Shown here one piece after another: positions 50,589-60,565 of a stretch of DNA of 64,000 nucleotides. This DNA is from Ophiura sarsii. Lineage: Eukaryota; Echinodermata; Ophiuroidea; Amphilepidida; Ophiuridae. Made by a program: the position numbers and the translations under genes. Every line of letters begins with the position of its first letter. Positions within the stretch are counted from its first letter, which is position 1. Under the pieces are notes generated by a model that was not told where the DNA came from, did not search any database, and saw only the letters and a program-made list of their open reading frames with translations. Where the stretch lies: positions 37,059,098 through 37,123,097 of the forward strand of contig CM069449.1 of the NCBI GenBank assembly GCA_035610835.1, given 5' to 3'.

Positions 50589-50890
50589 CAGACCGTGCAT
50601 ATTAATAAAACCTCATGTACATATGTCCACGACCTTAATATAGATCATTAGGCGCCAACACGATTCATCTAGCAACATTGCAAAAAACACTAGAACTGGG
50701 GGATTTCAGGCGACAGCGTACCTAGTATTCAAACAAACAGACCTTGCATATATTATATTAATAAAACCACAGACTGTCTATATCCACGACTTATAGATCA
50801 TTGGGTTGGGCGCCAACACGATTTGTCTGGCAACATTGCAAAAAACACTGGACCTGGGGCATTTCAGGCGACAGCGTACCTTGTATTCAC
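50589..50890 (+). repeat. Two-unit tandem repeat (~150 bp)
   Basis: Both units contain GCATAT, TTAATAAAACC, ATAGATCATT, GGCGCCAACACGAT, GCAACATTGCAAAAAACACT and CAGGCGACAGCGTACC in the same order. Confidence 0.8.
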
Positions 50891-52450
50891 GATTTACACC
50901 AGCTTAGGCGTGCTAAACGTGATCGATAGTTATTGATCCAAAAGTAGGTACGCAGTCGCTTGAAATCCCCTAGGTCGACCCCAATCGCCTTACTGAAACA
51001 GTATAGAGAACCACAATTGTGATTTATATGTCTGTACATTAGTGTGTACATGGCCTCTACTCAAACCCAGTGATAAATACTAATTATCACTCACTATGGC
51101 AAACTATTGCTCATCACGATTTAGAAAACGGAAGTTCTGCACATTAATTGCCTTCTCAATATGTTGTGTGGTCAGGCGCGGCGGAGCGTATTTGAAAATG
51201 GGGGGGCACGAAAAATACGATCATGCAAGCGAAACGAGCGGAGCGAGTGGAGCGCCTTGCGGCGTGGGGTCCGGGGCCCGCTTAAGGGCCCCGGGAAATT
51301 TTGGGTTTTGATATGCGCTCAGGGGCCATTTCATGGCGTATTTTGATATAATTAACACATTCATGACATTGTAAAGGCCCACGAAATTGTACTTTATACA
51401 GCAATAATTTAAAAAAAAAAATTAAATCCGCAACCCAATGACAAGATTTCCAAAAAGTGATCAGTAGTATTAATGAAAATGAACATATATTATGATTACC
51501 GGGCCCCGGAAAGTTTTGAATTTCCGCTGCATCAAGGCTATTTCTTGTCTATTTTGTAAGAAAAATGGCAATTTAATTGCTGATTTTTTTCAATAATGAA
51601 TAATGAAGTAATTGAACATTTGTATAATGATTATGATCCTGGAAAGCGGAGCGGAGCTTCTTACAGCGTGGGTTCCGTGGAGCTAAATTTGGAATATTAG
51701 ATGCATTATGAGGCCATTTGCGGTCCATTTTGAAACGGAAAATGGCATAAAATGTTTATCACTAACATTAATTAATTAATAATAAACATTTGTACTTTAG
51801 GAGCGATGCGCAACTCAATTTTAATTTCAACACCGAATGTATTATTTGCGAAAATATAGGCTACCGTTAACAATCTTCTCAATAACTTAGATGCGCTTTA
51901 AAGTCATGTTCACAAGACTATCACTACAACCATGCTAAGTGATTCTTGTTGAAAATGCGACTCTCATACTTTTGGATGGAAAAAACTACTATGGACTGAA
52001 ACGAAGTCGTCTCAGCTACAACCTAAGAAGGACATTAATACTCTCAATCAGTGGCAGCACCACCAGCATAAAAATAAATGGGGCCAAAGGGTGTTTCGTG
52101 GGAACAAAATTGGCAAGGAAACGTTTGTTTGACAAATGCGCGCGAAGCGCGCGAATTTTTTGGGTTTTAATGCAAAATTGCCTGCAGTTTAAGAGAATTT
52201 CATGTATTTTTGACACTAAAAGTCAATCTTCTCAATTATTTTGGGGTAACAAATGTTGTGGAGCTCGATTAAAGGAGTTCAGCCACAAAATTCTAGGGGG
52301 GCACAGTGCACATGGTGTCCCACCACTTTCACGGATGGGGGGGGGGGGGGCACGTGCCCCCCTGGCCCCCCCCGGTTCCGCCGCCCTTGTGTGTGGTATA
52401 CTACAGCCTACCACGGTATCCGTATCACGGGGGATTTCAAGCATTGCACG
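50891..52450. repeat. G-rich dispersed repeat mosaic
   Basis: No gene. It includes GGGGTCCGGGGCCCGCTTAA at about 51267 (a relative lies at 33170-33190), a weaker echo at 51650-51690, a CAGTGGCAGCACC start at 52049, the palindromic core GCGCGAAGCGCGCG (52138-52154) and a G/C tract at 52338-52371. The frame 52461-52661 just after it was examined as a possible exon but has no recognised domain. Confidence 0.5.
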
Positions 52451-52712
52451 CACCAAATAAGTGAGACAGGGACCAGCACTAAAGCCCCGACTAAAGCGCA
52501 TCATCGCCAATGACAGCACGATTTACGAGGACAAATGTATTGAATATAACAATATATCGCAGTACCTAAAACAAATCCGACTAAGCATGATGGAAGAACG
52601 GATGCCACCTGGTAGTGATGATGTTACTAGTGTGATTAATCATGGGAGAGAAGGTATATAGGCCTACATTATAGAAAAACTACATCTGTTAACTTGCGAA
52701 CTTCCCCGTCAC

Positions 52713-54515
52713 ATGAATATACACCAACTATCGGTAACCATGGTCAGACTTAAGATAATCCTTGTGATGTTAAGCTCTGGGTGCAGTTCAGAGTGGAAGA
52801 GTCTTATAGAACAAGATTCGGTAATTGCTCATCGTCAGTGTCAAATGAATTCTAGTGTCACCGCGAGCGGCGAAGCTAACACTTGTACAATTAGAGAATA
52901 AAACATAGTTCTTAGCTGTTTTGCTATAGACGATGGTCTTATAATGTATAGGCTGTACCATATTTGGAGTCGTGTATGGTCGCCGCAGGCGGCCATACAC
53001 GACGACACAAATATGGTACAGCTTATACATTATAAGACCATCGTCTATAGCAAAACAGCTAAGAACTATGTTTTATTCTCATTCTTATTTAGTTTATTGG
53101 TTATTTTGAACTTTTATCATAAAAAACCGCAGTTTGTTAGATTTATTTTAAACAAACAACAACAAATTTCCCCCTTATAAAATCGGCGAATCCAGCCAGC
53201 TGTTTTCCAACATCCTGCTTCAAATTAATCGCGTTCTTTAGCACACGCGCACCTGTCATCGCTGCGTTATACCCACAACGCACACGGCGGCGACTTTGTG
53301 TAGGGTACGCTAACGCGATGACGCGTTGATCATACGCGCTGAAGGTATTATTTTTCGAATGAATTAAACCCCGCCCCAAACCGTGCACCATTGTCTCATA
53401 ATGCATGGGCGTGTCGGCTGAAAATCAGCCCAAAACCAATCAAATTGCCTGCTGACATCTCAAACCACACCCACTATATAAGAATTGATACTAATGATAC
53501 AAAAATAGTCCACTCTGTGTCGTGTGAATCGTATTTGAATAAAGTTGTCGAATCTATAGGAAACATTAAAAATGCACGCGAGTTACTTAAATCGCACGAT
53601 TTTAAAACATCATCTGCATTTGGTAAACTGAAACTCATGACACATTTCCTGAAATCCTGCGGTTACCAGCAACGTTTCCCGGACGTCATCAACATTGGCG
53701 TCAAAAAGAGCGGTACTTCCATGTTTCAATCTTTCTTTCGAAACCATCCGCAGATTGTTAGCCCTTTAGGGATACAAGGCCAAATCGATGGCGAAGTGCA
53801 TTTTTTTGATTGTTATTATCACGAGGGCTTGGATTATTATAAATCTCGAATGGGGTTCGCATCGAATGATATGTTGAGTTTTGAAAAAACACCAAGGTAC
53901 ATCAGGACCTATGATGCACCACAGCATATGTTCAAAGACCTTCCGAAACACGTCAAATTTATATTAATAGTGAAAGATCCAGTCAAGCGATCCATTTCCG
54001 ATTTCAAACACGATTCTCAGACAAGATTCATGGCTACTCATAGTCATAAGAGACCGAAACGTATGTTGAGTGACACTACGGGTAAAAAAGAAGCTATGCG
54101 GTTTGAAAATGTGATACTTGATACAACGGGTCAGGTAAATCCTCAAAGTGAAGCAATAGAAACAAGTATGTATGCAAAACATTTTAAGAATTGGCTCAGA
54201 TTCTTCCCACGCGATCAATTTCTAGTGATTGACTACGATAGATTACTAAGGAATACGTCATCTGTCCTACAGCAAACTGAAAGGTTTCTCGGTTTGCGCC
54301 CATTTTTTCGACAGGAAATGTTCAAGTACTTCAAAGACAGTTGAAAGTTGTGTTTTGTATCGTTGAAAACTCAAGAGAAATCGTGCCCCGACGAGAAGGA
54401 TTTTATTCCTAAGGCGAAACTCGGTCAAGAAACGCTTGATAAACTTCACAATTTCTTCAGGCCTCTGAATCAGGAATTTAGTCGCTTGACTAATATGACT
54501 TTTGACTGGTTGTAA
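52713..54515 (+). pseudogene. Heparan sulfate 3-O-sulfotransferase-like gene, split by a transposon and with an in-frame stop
   Basis: HS3ST-type enzymes transfer sulfate from PAPS to the 3-OH of glucosamine in heparan sulfate in the Golgi. The first block (52713-52892; ACCATGG start at 52740) has a short hydrophobic segment, LKIILVML, and a stem. The frame is then broken by element D (52893-53482) and resumes in the same phase at 53483. Catalytic landmarks in the second block are GVKKSGTS (PAPS loop), EVHFFD with the likely catalytic Glu, FEKTPRYI, VKDPVKRSISDF (Lys where Arg is usual) and SMYAKHFKNWLRFFP. A TGA at 54342-54344 interrupts the C-terminal part. The same frame continues 56 codons, including two spaced Cys, KLHNFFRPLNQEF and TFDWL, to TAA 54513-54515, so the downstream frame is still intact. 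Intronless in this window. Two lesions make it most likely a young pseudogene. Confidence 0.88.
52893..53482 (+). mobile_element. Element D: hairpin-headed insertion in the HS3ST-like gene
   Basis: The 590-base insert is flanked by AATT on both sides (52889-52892 and 53483-53486). Its 5' part is a ~185-base near-perfect hairpin starting AGAGAATAAAACATAG. A body with GCGATTAATTTGAAGCAGG-type sequence (complement) follows, and the 3' end is CACCCACTATATAAG. The two ends are not inverted repeats of each other. Relatives are at 24126-25365, 25680-25800 and 63601-64000. The ATG at 53391 lies inside this insert, so the apparent first ~31 residues of that frame are transposon sequence. Class unknown. 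Confidence 0.85.
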
Positions 54516-54924
54516 ACTCCAAATGCAATACTGCAAATAGGAGAGATTCTATAATAAAAGTGTGTTCACTGTTGCATCTGACACCCCGGGTCTCCTAATT
54601 GGCTATATGAAGATTTATGAGATTGTAGGGGCTATGCAGTAACAAATCGAAAAGAAACGGGACTCGAACCTGCAAACAGTACTAACCGTGCGTTAGTGAT
54701 ATCTTTTCGTGATGAGAGGATAAAGTGACAGAGATAGAAAAGACAAAGATTAAGAGAGCACACATCATCAAAAACCTCATCAACCATAAACGTTGATGAG
54801 ATGAGTAAAAATAGCATATTACCTCACATAAATCTCACTAACCACATGCTATTAGGGTAATAGAATTCATTTGGACTGAAAGTATTCAAATCCAAAACAA
54901 AAACTGGATTTGGCTCCAAACAAG

Positions 54925-55171
54925 AGAATTATTATTAAGGATACTTATAAAGCGCATTTCCCATGGACCAATGCGCTGTACATTAAAACACAATCTAAAA
55001 AACAATATAGTTACAGCATGCAACAAAATAATGACACATGATAAAATACATGACCTACTTATTACATCAGCAATTATGATAAAAACAGATATATATAAAT
55101 ATACAATTAAGAAAAAAAGAAAAAAGAAAAAAGAAGAAAAAAACAACCAAAAAAAACAACAACAACAACAA

Positions 55172-55203
<32 letters not shown>

Positions 55204-55440
55204 ATGACTAGCAATTAATTTGGGAAAAGGTAGGTTTTTAAGAGCTTTTTAAAAGCTTTCACATTGGGAGCATCGCGTACATTATTTGGTAAGCTGTTCC
55301 ACAACTTAGGACCATAAGCCGAAAATGATACATTGTGGAATTGAAAATCTCGGATTTGTTTCTCTTCAAAGCATTGTAAATACGCAAAACAGTTTACTAT
55401 TACAACATTGTAAACTATTGTAAACATATCCTAAAGATTG
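54925..55440 (-). pseudogene. 3' end of an L2/CR1-type LINE
   Basis: The minus-strand frame 55427-55215 reads FSAYGPKLWNSLPNNVRDAP and ends FKKLLKTYLFPN. This is the typical C-terminus of CR1/L2-group reverse transcriptase proteins. The 3' UTR follows with TGTACAGCGCATTGG and AAATGCGCTTTATAAGTA and ends in AATAATAATT, the usual L2-like tail. A long A tract (55165-55196 on plus) lies within the UTR. The catalytic domain is absent: a 5'-truncated dead copy. Confidence 0.82.
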
Positions 55441-55446
55441 GGTTAA

Positions 55447-55856
55447 AGGAAGGGTCCCGCAAGCACAACATTGAGCATTATTTGTTAGAAAAATAATTAT
55501 CGAGCCGAAATTACGTAATTATATAGAACAAAACACCATACTAGTCACAAAAATGAATAAAAACTGCCATCACTCAACATGCAATTTTTAAATTTCGCGG
55601 CGATCGAAAACCCGGTGTCGACGACGTCATGGGTATCGGTGCTCAAATTGGCGCATGTGCATTGTATAACTATGACATCATCGACACTGGGACTTTCGAT
55701 CGCCGCGAATTTTAAAAAGTGCATGTTGAGAGATAGCGGTTTTTATTTGTTTTTGTCATAAGTGTGGTGTTTTGTTCTATATAATTACAAAAGTTGGGCT
55801 AGATAGTTATTTTTCTAGCATATAATGAACACTTTTATGCTTGCGGGACACCTCCT
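55447..55856. mobile_element. TTAA-flanked MITE, AGGAAGGGTCCCGCAAGCA termini
   Basis: The termini AGGAAGGGTCCCGCAAGCA and TGCTTGCGGGACACCTCCT are inverted, bordered by TTAA at 55443-55446 and 55857-55860. An inner inverted pair is GCGGCGATCGAAA / TTTCGATCGCCGC. Length 410 bases. It inserted next to the L2 fragment. Confidence 0.85.
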
Positions 55857-56187
55857 TTAAACTGCAACAAACCTATCGTATTACTTGTATTAATGCAATA
55901 TAATTAAGTACGATGTATGCGATACCTGAAAAGATGAAGCTGTTGGCCTGACTGACAGTCATGATTAGAAAGTTTCATGTTCATATAGGGAAATTGGGCG
56001 GATTGTCAAGACGCGAAGTCGGTGTTTTGTTTGACACAGATTCGTTTCACAAGTTCACTCGAGCTATTCATAATGAGATTTACTATACATTTTTGGGGGA
56101 AATTCAATTCATAATGAAGGGTTGAGAGCAAAGTTGTGCCGATTCAGTCGATTTAAACTACCGATTATCGATTATCAATAATCGAAC

Positions 56188-56457
56188 ATTTCCTGTGGAA
56201 TTTTTTACAGTGTCTATACAGGGTGATAAAATAATGTCTTGTTATACAGGGTGGTAGAATAAAGACCTTTTCAAGTAGAAAAGAGAAAGAAATGTGTTTT
56301 AAAGACTTCTCATTTATTATTGGAATGAATGTAGTATAGTAATTTCCAGTGGAATTGTTTACGTGTCTAATTATACAAGGTGATAAAATAATGTCTTGTT
56401 ATACAGGATGGTAGAATAAAGACCTTTTCAAGTAGAAAAGAGAAAGAAATGTGATTT
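56188..56457 (+). repeat. ~157-bp direct duplication
   Basis: GGTGATAAAATAATGTCTTG and GGTAGAATAAAGACCTTTTC, followed by AAGTAGAAAAGAGAAAGAAA, occur at about 56221-56294 and 56380-56452. The TACAGGGTG words look like decayed transposon ends. Confidence 0.8.
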
Positions 56458-56617
56458 ATGGAGAAAATAATTGTCCAATGAAAATGTTTACAAATGGGTT
56501 CTTTACTTTTAATATTTTAGACAATGTCTTAAATTAATCCAAATTTCAAAATTGAATTTGCATGACATCTTAATTGTTTATGCAATTCATGGGGGTAGGG
56601 GAACTTTATGTTACGGA

Positions 56618-56688
56618 ACTTACGTTACTTTACATTACGTGCGTTACGATACTTTACGTTACGTTACTTTACGTTACGATATATCGGT
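56618..56688 (+). repeat. TACGTTACTT microsatellite-like run
   Basis: Six or so imperfect repeats of a 9-11 base word (TACGTTACTT / TTACGATAC) in tandem. Confidence 0.7.
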
Positions 56689-56946
56689 ATGGAAACCTCA
56701 CCTAAATATAATCAGACACAATATCAAACACGAAAATGCCCATTAAAATCGGCCAGCCTGTACTTTAGTCGGCATGGAAAGAACATCGACACTTTTTGCT
56801 GTTACGACCGCGTTCTAAGCGTAAACACGGAAGTGCCGTTGCCATTGGTAGAGTAAAATAGCACGTTGTGAGATAGGCTTTTACGACGGGTATTCATAAT
56901 ATAAGTTAAAAGTTTAACGGGTTCGCCGTCGGACGAGTTTTAATCT

Positions 56947-56984
56947 GTCAAGCTTTCGTCAGGATTAGCTCTGACTTCTTCAGG
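56947..56984 (-). ncRNA. Degenerate hammerhead-like motif
   Basis: The minus strand reads CTGAAGAAGTCAG, a loop, then CTGACGAAAGC. The GTCAG/CTGAC stem II and the GAAA box are in place, but the core is CTGAAGA rather than CTGATGA. It resembles decayed ribozyme remnants of Penelope-like elements. Activity is not expected. Confidence 0.35.
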
Positions 56985-57006
56985 ACCAAATTATTATAAT
57001 ATTAAA

Positions 57007-57255
57007 CAAAACATAGAGATTGCCACTTCTCTTGTTATCATCATTTGGGCTGCCCCTTGCCCGATGATTTGAGAGTAGGTGCCATTTCCTACTTGTGAAA
57101 GAATTGGTGGCTCTGAAAAGAGCCGTTCAGTTGGATTGCCGCTTCCACTGAACACGTAGATTGCCACTGGCCTACTATATATAAATTTGGTTCTAATAGA
57201 ACCTCCAAAGGACTGCCCCTTGACCAATGGAAATAACGTAGAGACTGCCCCTTGT
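57007..57255. repeat. Cluster of six TGCC(C/A)CTT motifs with a histone-type 3' stem-loop
   Basis: On the plus strand the word GAYTGCCMCTT recurs about six times. On the minus strand, 57129-57104 reads AACGGCTCTTTTCAGAGCCA followed by CCA, a perfect match to the replication-dependent histone mRNA 3' stem-loop (6-bp stem, UUUC loop). A TATA-like word lies about 60-70 bases upstream on the minus strand (about 57178-57187). No histone coding sequence precedes it. Confidence 0.6.
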
Positions 57256-57503
57256 CTACTACAGACTACAAAAGTCTAATACACAGTAGTGCGGTCACTG
57301 ATCTGTAAAGATCGTTCGACGCTAATAATAATACTATCGTCCATTCTAAACTAATCAATATTTTTGTCAGAGGTTATGGTGAAGTGGAAAACCTACTTAC
57401 TATTAACTTGGTGTAGATTCATCAGGATTGTTCAGATAATTAGTAGAAAGTTTGATTTTTCTTTTGACAAATCCATGGTGTAAAGTATAATAAGCTTATA
57501 CTT

Positions 57504-57557
57504 ACAATTTACGCGTAACGTTTCATGCTCACTGAGCACTTCATCAGACTATTTGAC
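57504..57557 (-). ncRNA. Hammerhead-ribozyme-like motif
   Basis: The minus strand reads CTGATGA, then AGTGCTCAGTGAGCAT (stem II TGCTC/GAGCA), then GAAACGTTACGCGTA. The last part gives a short stem III (ACGT/GCGT) with A at the cleavage position. Stem I can form five pairs including wobbles and a bulge. Penelope-like elements are known to carry type I hammerheads. Here it lies just upstream of the reverse transcriptase but on the opposite strand. Confidence 0.45.
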
Positions 57558-58229
57558 ATCTGACCTCTTCACTGACTTTTTGTAGTGATAACAGAACCGT
57601 CGATCACTGATGAATACATCGTTGCGTGTGAAAAGGCGTGCTGGAAACTACCCAAAAGCGACGCTGCACAATTACGAGCTGAGTTAGTGGGTGTCCTCAA
57701 GACAAGTAAATCCCGCAAATCCAACATCACCAAACAAGAACGATGTGCCGTGAAACAACTACAAAAAGAAAAGTCTATCATAATCCTCCCAGCAGACAAA
57801 GGCAGAGCAACAGTCATTCTTGACAAGGATGAATACGACTCCAAGCTATCGCATATGTTAAGTGACACAAACACTTACACCAAGCTAAAGAAGGATCCAA
57901 CACCTGTCTACAAAAGGAAATTAGTTGCTATAATCACCAGACTGGAAAGAGAGGAAAAAATAACCCACGATGACAAGAATTTTTTGTATCCAACCGCGGA
58001 AAACGTACCCAGGATTTACGGCAGCCCAAAAATCCACAAGAACGGCAACCCGCTTAGACCGATTGTCGATCGACTACTTGGGATCGATCGCGTATAATGT
58101 ATCCAGATCCTTAGCAGATATTTTGGGACCATTAGTGGGCACTACAGTACATCACGTCCTCAACTCAAAACAGTTAGCAGATGATTTATCAGACATCTCA
58201 GTTGAGGATGATGAGATTCTCAATTCTCA

Positions 58230-59053
58230 CACTCTTAGAAGGTCAGGATCAAATACATGAGTAGATTTCCGGCTCACTTTGTTTTGATCCTTTAAGGATC
58301 ATTTTCGGATCGTTTTGATCCGTTTTCGGATCGTTTTGATCCGTTTCCAGATAGATATCAACAAACGGATCAAATTCACCTTGATCAACTTTGATCTGAT
58401 TTCCGGATCAATTCGATGAAAAAGTTCATTGGTCAATAGGTGACTGACGTCACTCTTTCGCAAACCGATAGACGACAAGCAGACGATCTTTTGAATTCGG
58501 TCGCCATTGAAACAAGGGTGAAATACCGCGGTAAGTTATCCAGTCTAATCTGTAAAATGTTACATGATTTTGTCGGTAAAGTAGTTTTATTTTATGTTTG
58601 AACATGCTCTATTCTTGTGAACAAATTTCTTGTACCTGACCAGTGCCATCAGTACGATTTTCGGTCAAAATGCTCCTCACAAAATGTCACGATCACTGCG
58701 ATGTACTAGGCCTACACGATGTAGTAAGCTTACTGCACTCGATATATAGTCTGCAGTGGGTCTCTTAGAAGGTCAGGATCAAATATGAGACGAAAAGGAT
58801 CAATTTTGATCCAGAAGCGGTATCACATATGAGCTTACCCTTTCCGGATCAAAGTGATCCGACAAGCAGGATCATTATTTTGATCCGTTTCAGTATCATT
58901 TGACAGAAATATTTGATCCCATTTCGGATCAAACTTTTTGATCCTGCTTGCCGGATCACTTTGATCCGGAAAGGGTAAGCTCATATGTGATACCGCTTCT
59001 GGATCAAAATTGATCCTTTTCGTCTCATATATGATCCTGACCTTCTAAGAGTG
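58230..59053. mobile_element. GATC-rich palindromic element inside the Penelope-like gene
   Basis: The termini CACTCTTAGAAGGTCAGG and CCTGACCTTCTAAGAGTG are flanked by CA (58228-58229 and 59054-59055). The right third (58762-59053) is a nearly perfect palindrome with its own copy of the left terminus, so two related units may be nested or joined. GGATCAAA and TTTGATCC words are very dense. Non-coding. The CACTNTTAGAA end resembles 4434-5062. Confidence 0.85.
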
Positions 59054-59220
59054 CACGACGTTGTGGCGCTATTCACCAATACCCCCATCGACCTTACGTT
59101 AAGCATCATCAGGAAACGGCTGGAGAAAGACAAAGACTTAAAACAGAGAACCCGGCTAACAGTTGACGACTTGATGGAACTTATTCATTTTGTGCTCACT
59201 ACAACCTACTTCAGCTTTAA

Positions 59221-59918
59221 GGTTGGTGTCAACCCTGTTTGGCGCCAAATTATCAAGCACTGTAACTTTTAAATTATAAATGTGATGTACATAAAAGTAT
59301 ACATTTTTGTAATGAAATGAGTCAGAGAATCCATTTTTGGTATCAAATTTTACTAAAATTAGTGTTTTTTACATTTTTGCCCAAAAATCACCTTTTTGGC
59401 GTCACAAATTTTCAGACAACCTAACAATATCAGTTTTTGATTAAAAATTCCAAAATTTCACCAAAATCATCTGAAGTCAATTATCTAGGAGCGAATTTTT
59501 TTTTTTGGCTTAAAATTTGTTTGTTTTGAAAATATTGACCAAAAAGTGCCAAAAATGAGATTTTTGAGATAAAAAACATTTTTTTGGCACTTTTTGGTCA
59601 ATATTTTCAAAACAAACTAATTTTAAGCCAAAAAAAAAAATTCGCTCCTAGATAATTGACTTTAGATGATTTTGGTGACATTTTGGAATTTTTAATCAAA
59701 AACTGATATTGTTAGGTTGTCTGAACATTTTTGACGCCAAAAAGGTGATTTTTGGGCAAAAAATGTAAAAATCACTAATTTTAGTAAAATTTGATACCAA
59801 AAATGGATTGTCTGACTCATTTCATTACAAAAAATGTATACTTTTATGTACATCACATTTATAAATTAAAAGTTACAGTGCTTGATAAATTTGGCGCCAA
59901 ACAGGGTTGACACCAACC
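59221..59918. mobile_element. TTAA-flanked full-length palindrome inside the Penelope-like gene
   Basis: The ends GGTTGGTGTCAACCC and GGGTTGACACCAACC are bordered by TTAA (59217-59220 and 59919-59922). Almost all 698 bases form one palindrome centred near 59570 with ~340-base arms. A Kolobok- or piggyBac-type MITE is the likely class. Confidence 0.9.
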
Positions 59919-60565
59919 TTAAGGGAGATATTTATGCTCAAAACGCCGGTATAGCGATGGGAAGTCCACTCAGCCCCATAGCCTGCAATCTATTCATGGA
60001 ATGGCTGGAACAAGAAGCCATCACCACAGCTCCCATCACGTGCAAACCAAGACTATGGAAACGCTACGTGGATGACGTTTTAGAGATAATAAAGCAGGGA
60101 CAAGTGGAGAATCTAACCACTCATCTAAACACCATCGATCCCACTGAGAACATCAAGTTCACACATGAGCAAGAGCAGGACGGCAAAATCCCTTTTCTTG
60201 ACACTTTAATCATCCGCAAACCGGACGGCAGCACCAAACTGTGCATCTACAGAAAGAAAACACACACCAACCAGTATTTGCAATTTAATTCACATCACCC
60301 CCTCCACTAGAAGTTGGGTGTAATCAGGTCGCTGCTGGACAGAAAGGAAACAATAGTCACAGAGGAGGAGGATAGGAAGGCTGAGGATAACATTATCTGC
60401 GACGCACTCAAACAATGTGGTTATCCCAAATGGGCCATAAACAGAGCCAAAAAAGACAAAGAAAAACATCAGAAGAAAAAGGAGTCCAAAAAGACAGCAA
60501 CCGACAACAACTCAAAAGGCCTAGTAGTATGTTGAGGGATTGGCAGAGAAAGCATCGCGTGTCAT

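Noticed and set aside
51939..52460. 173-codon plus-strand frame
   Set aside because: It runs through a G-rich repeat, the GCGCGAAGCGCGCG palindrome and a poly-G tract; the composition is not protein-like.
52461..52661. Frame ending at a good donor (AAG|GTATAT), considered as an upstream exon of the HS3ST-like gene
   Set aside because: No acceptor before the ACCATGG at 52740, no recognised domain, and that ATG already gives a plausible start.
53391..53480. ATG at 53391 as the start of the HS3ST-like protein
   Set aside because: The segment is element D sequence also found at 63601-63720, and it lacks any signal or anchor.
57605..57640. CTGATGA...GAAA on the plus strand as a hammerhead
   Set aside because: It lies within conserved reverse transcriptase coding sequence, has a weak stem II with a wobble and no stem III; chance match.
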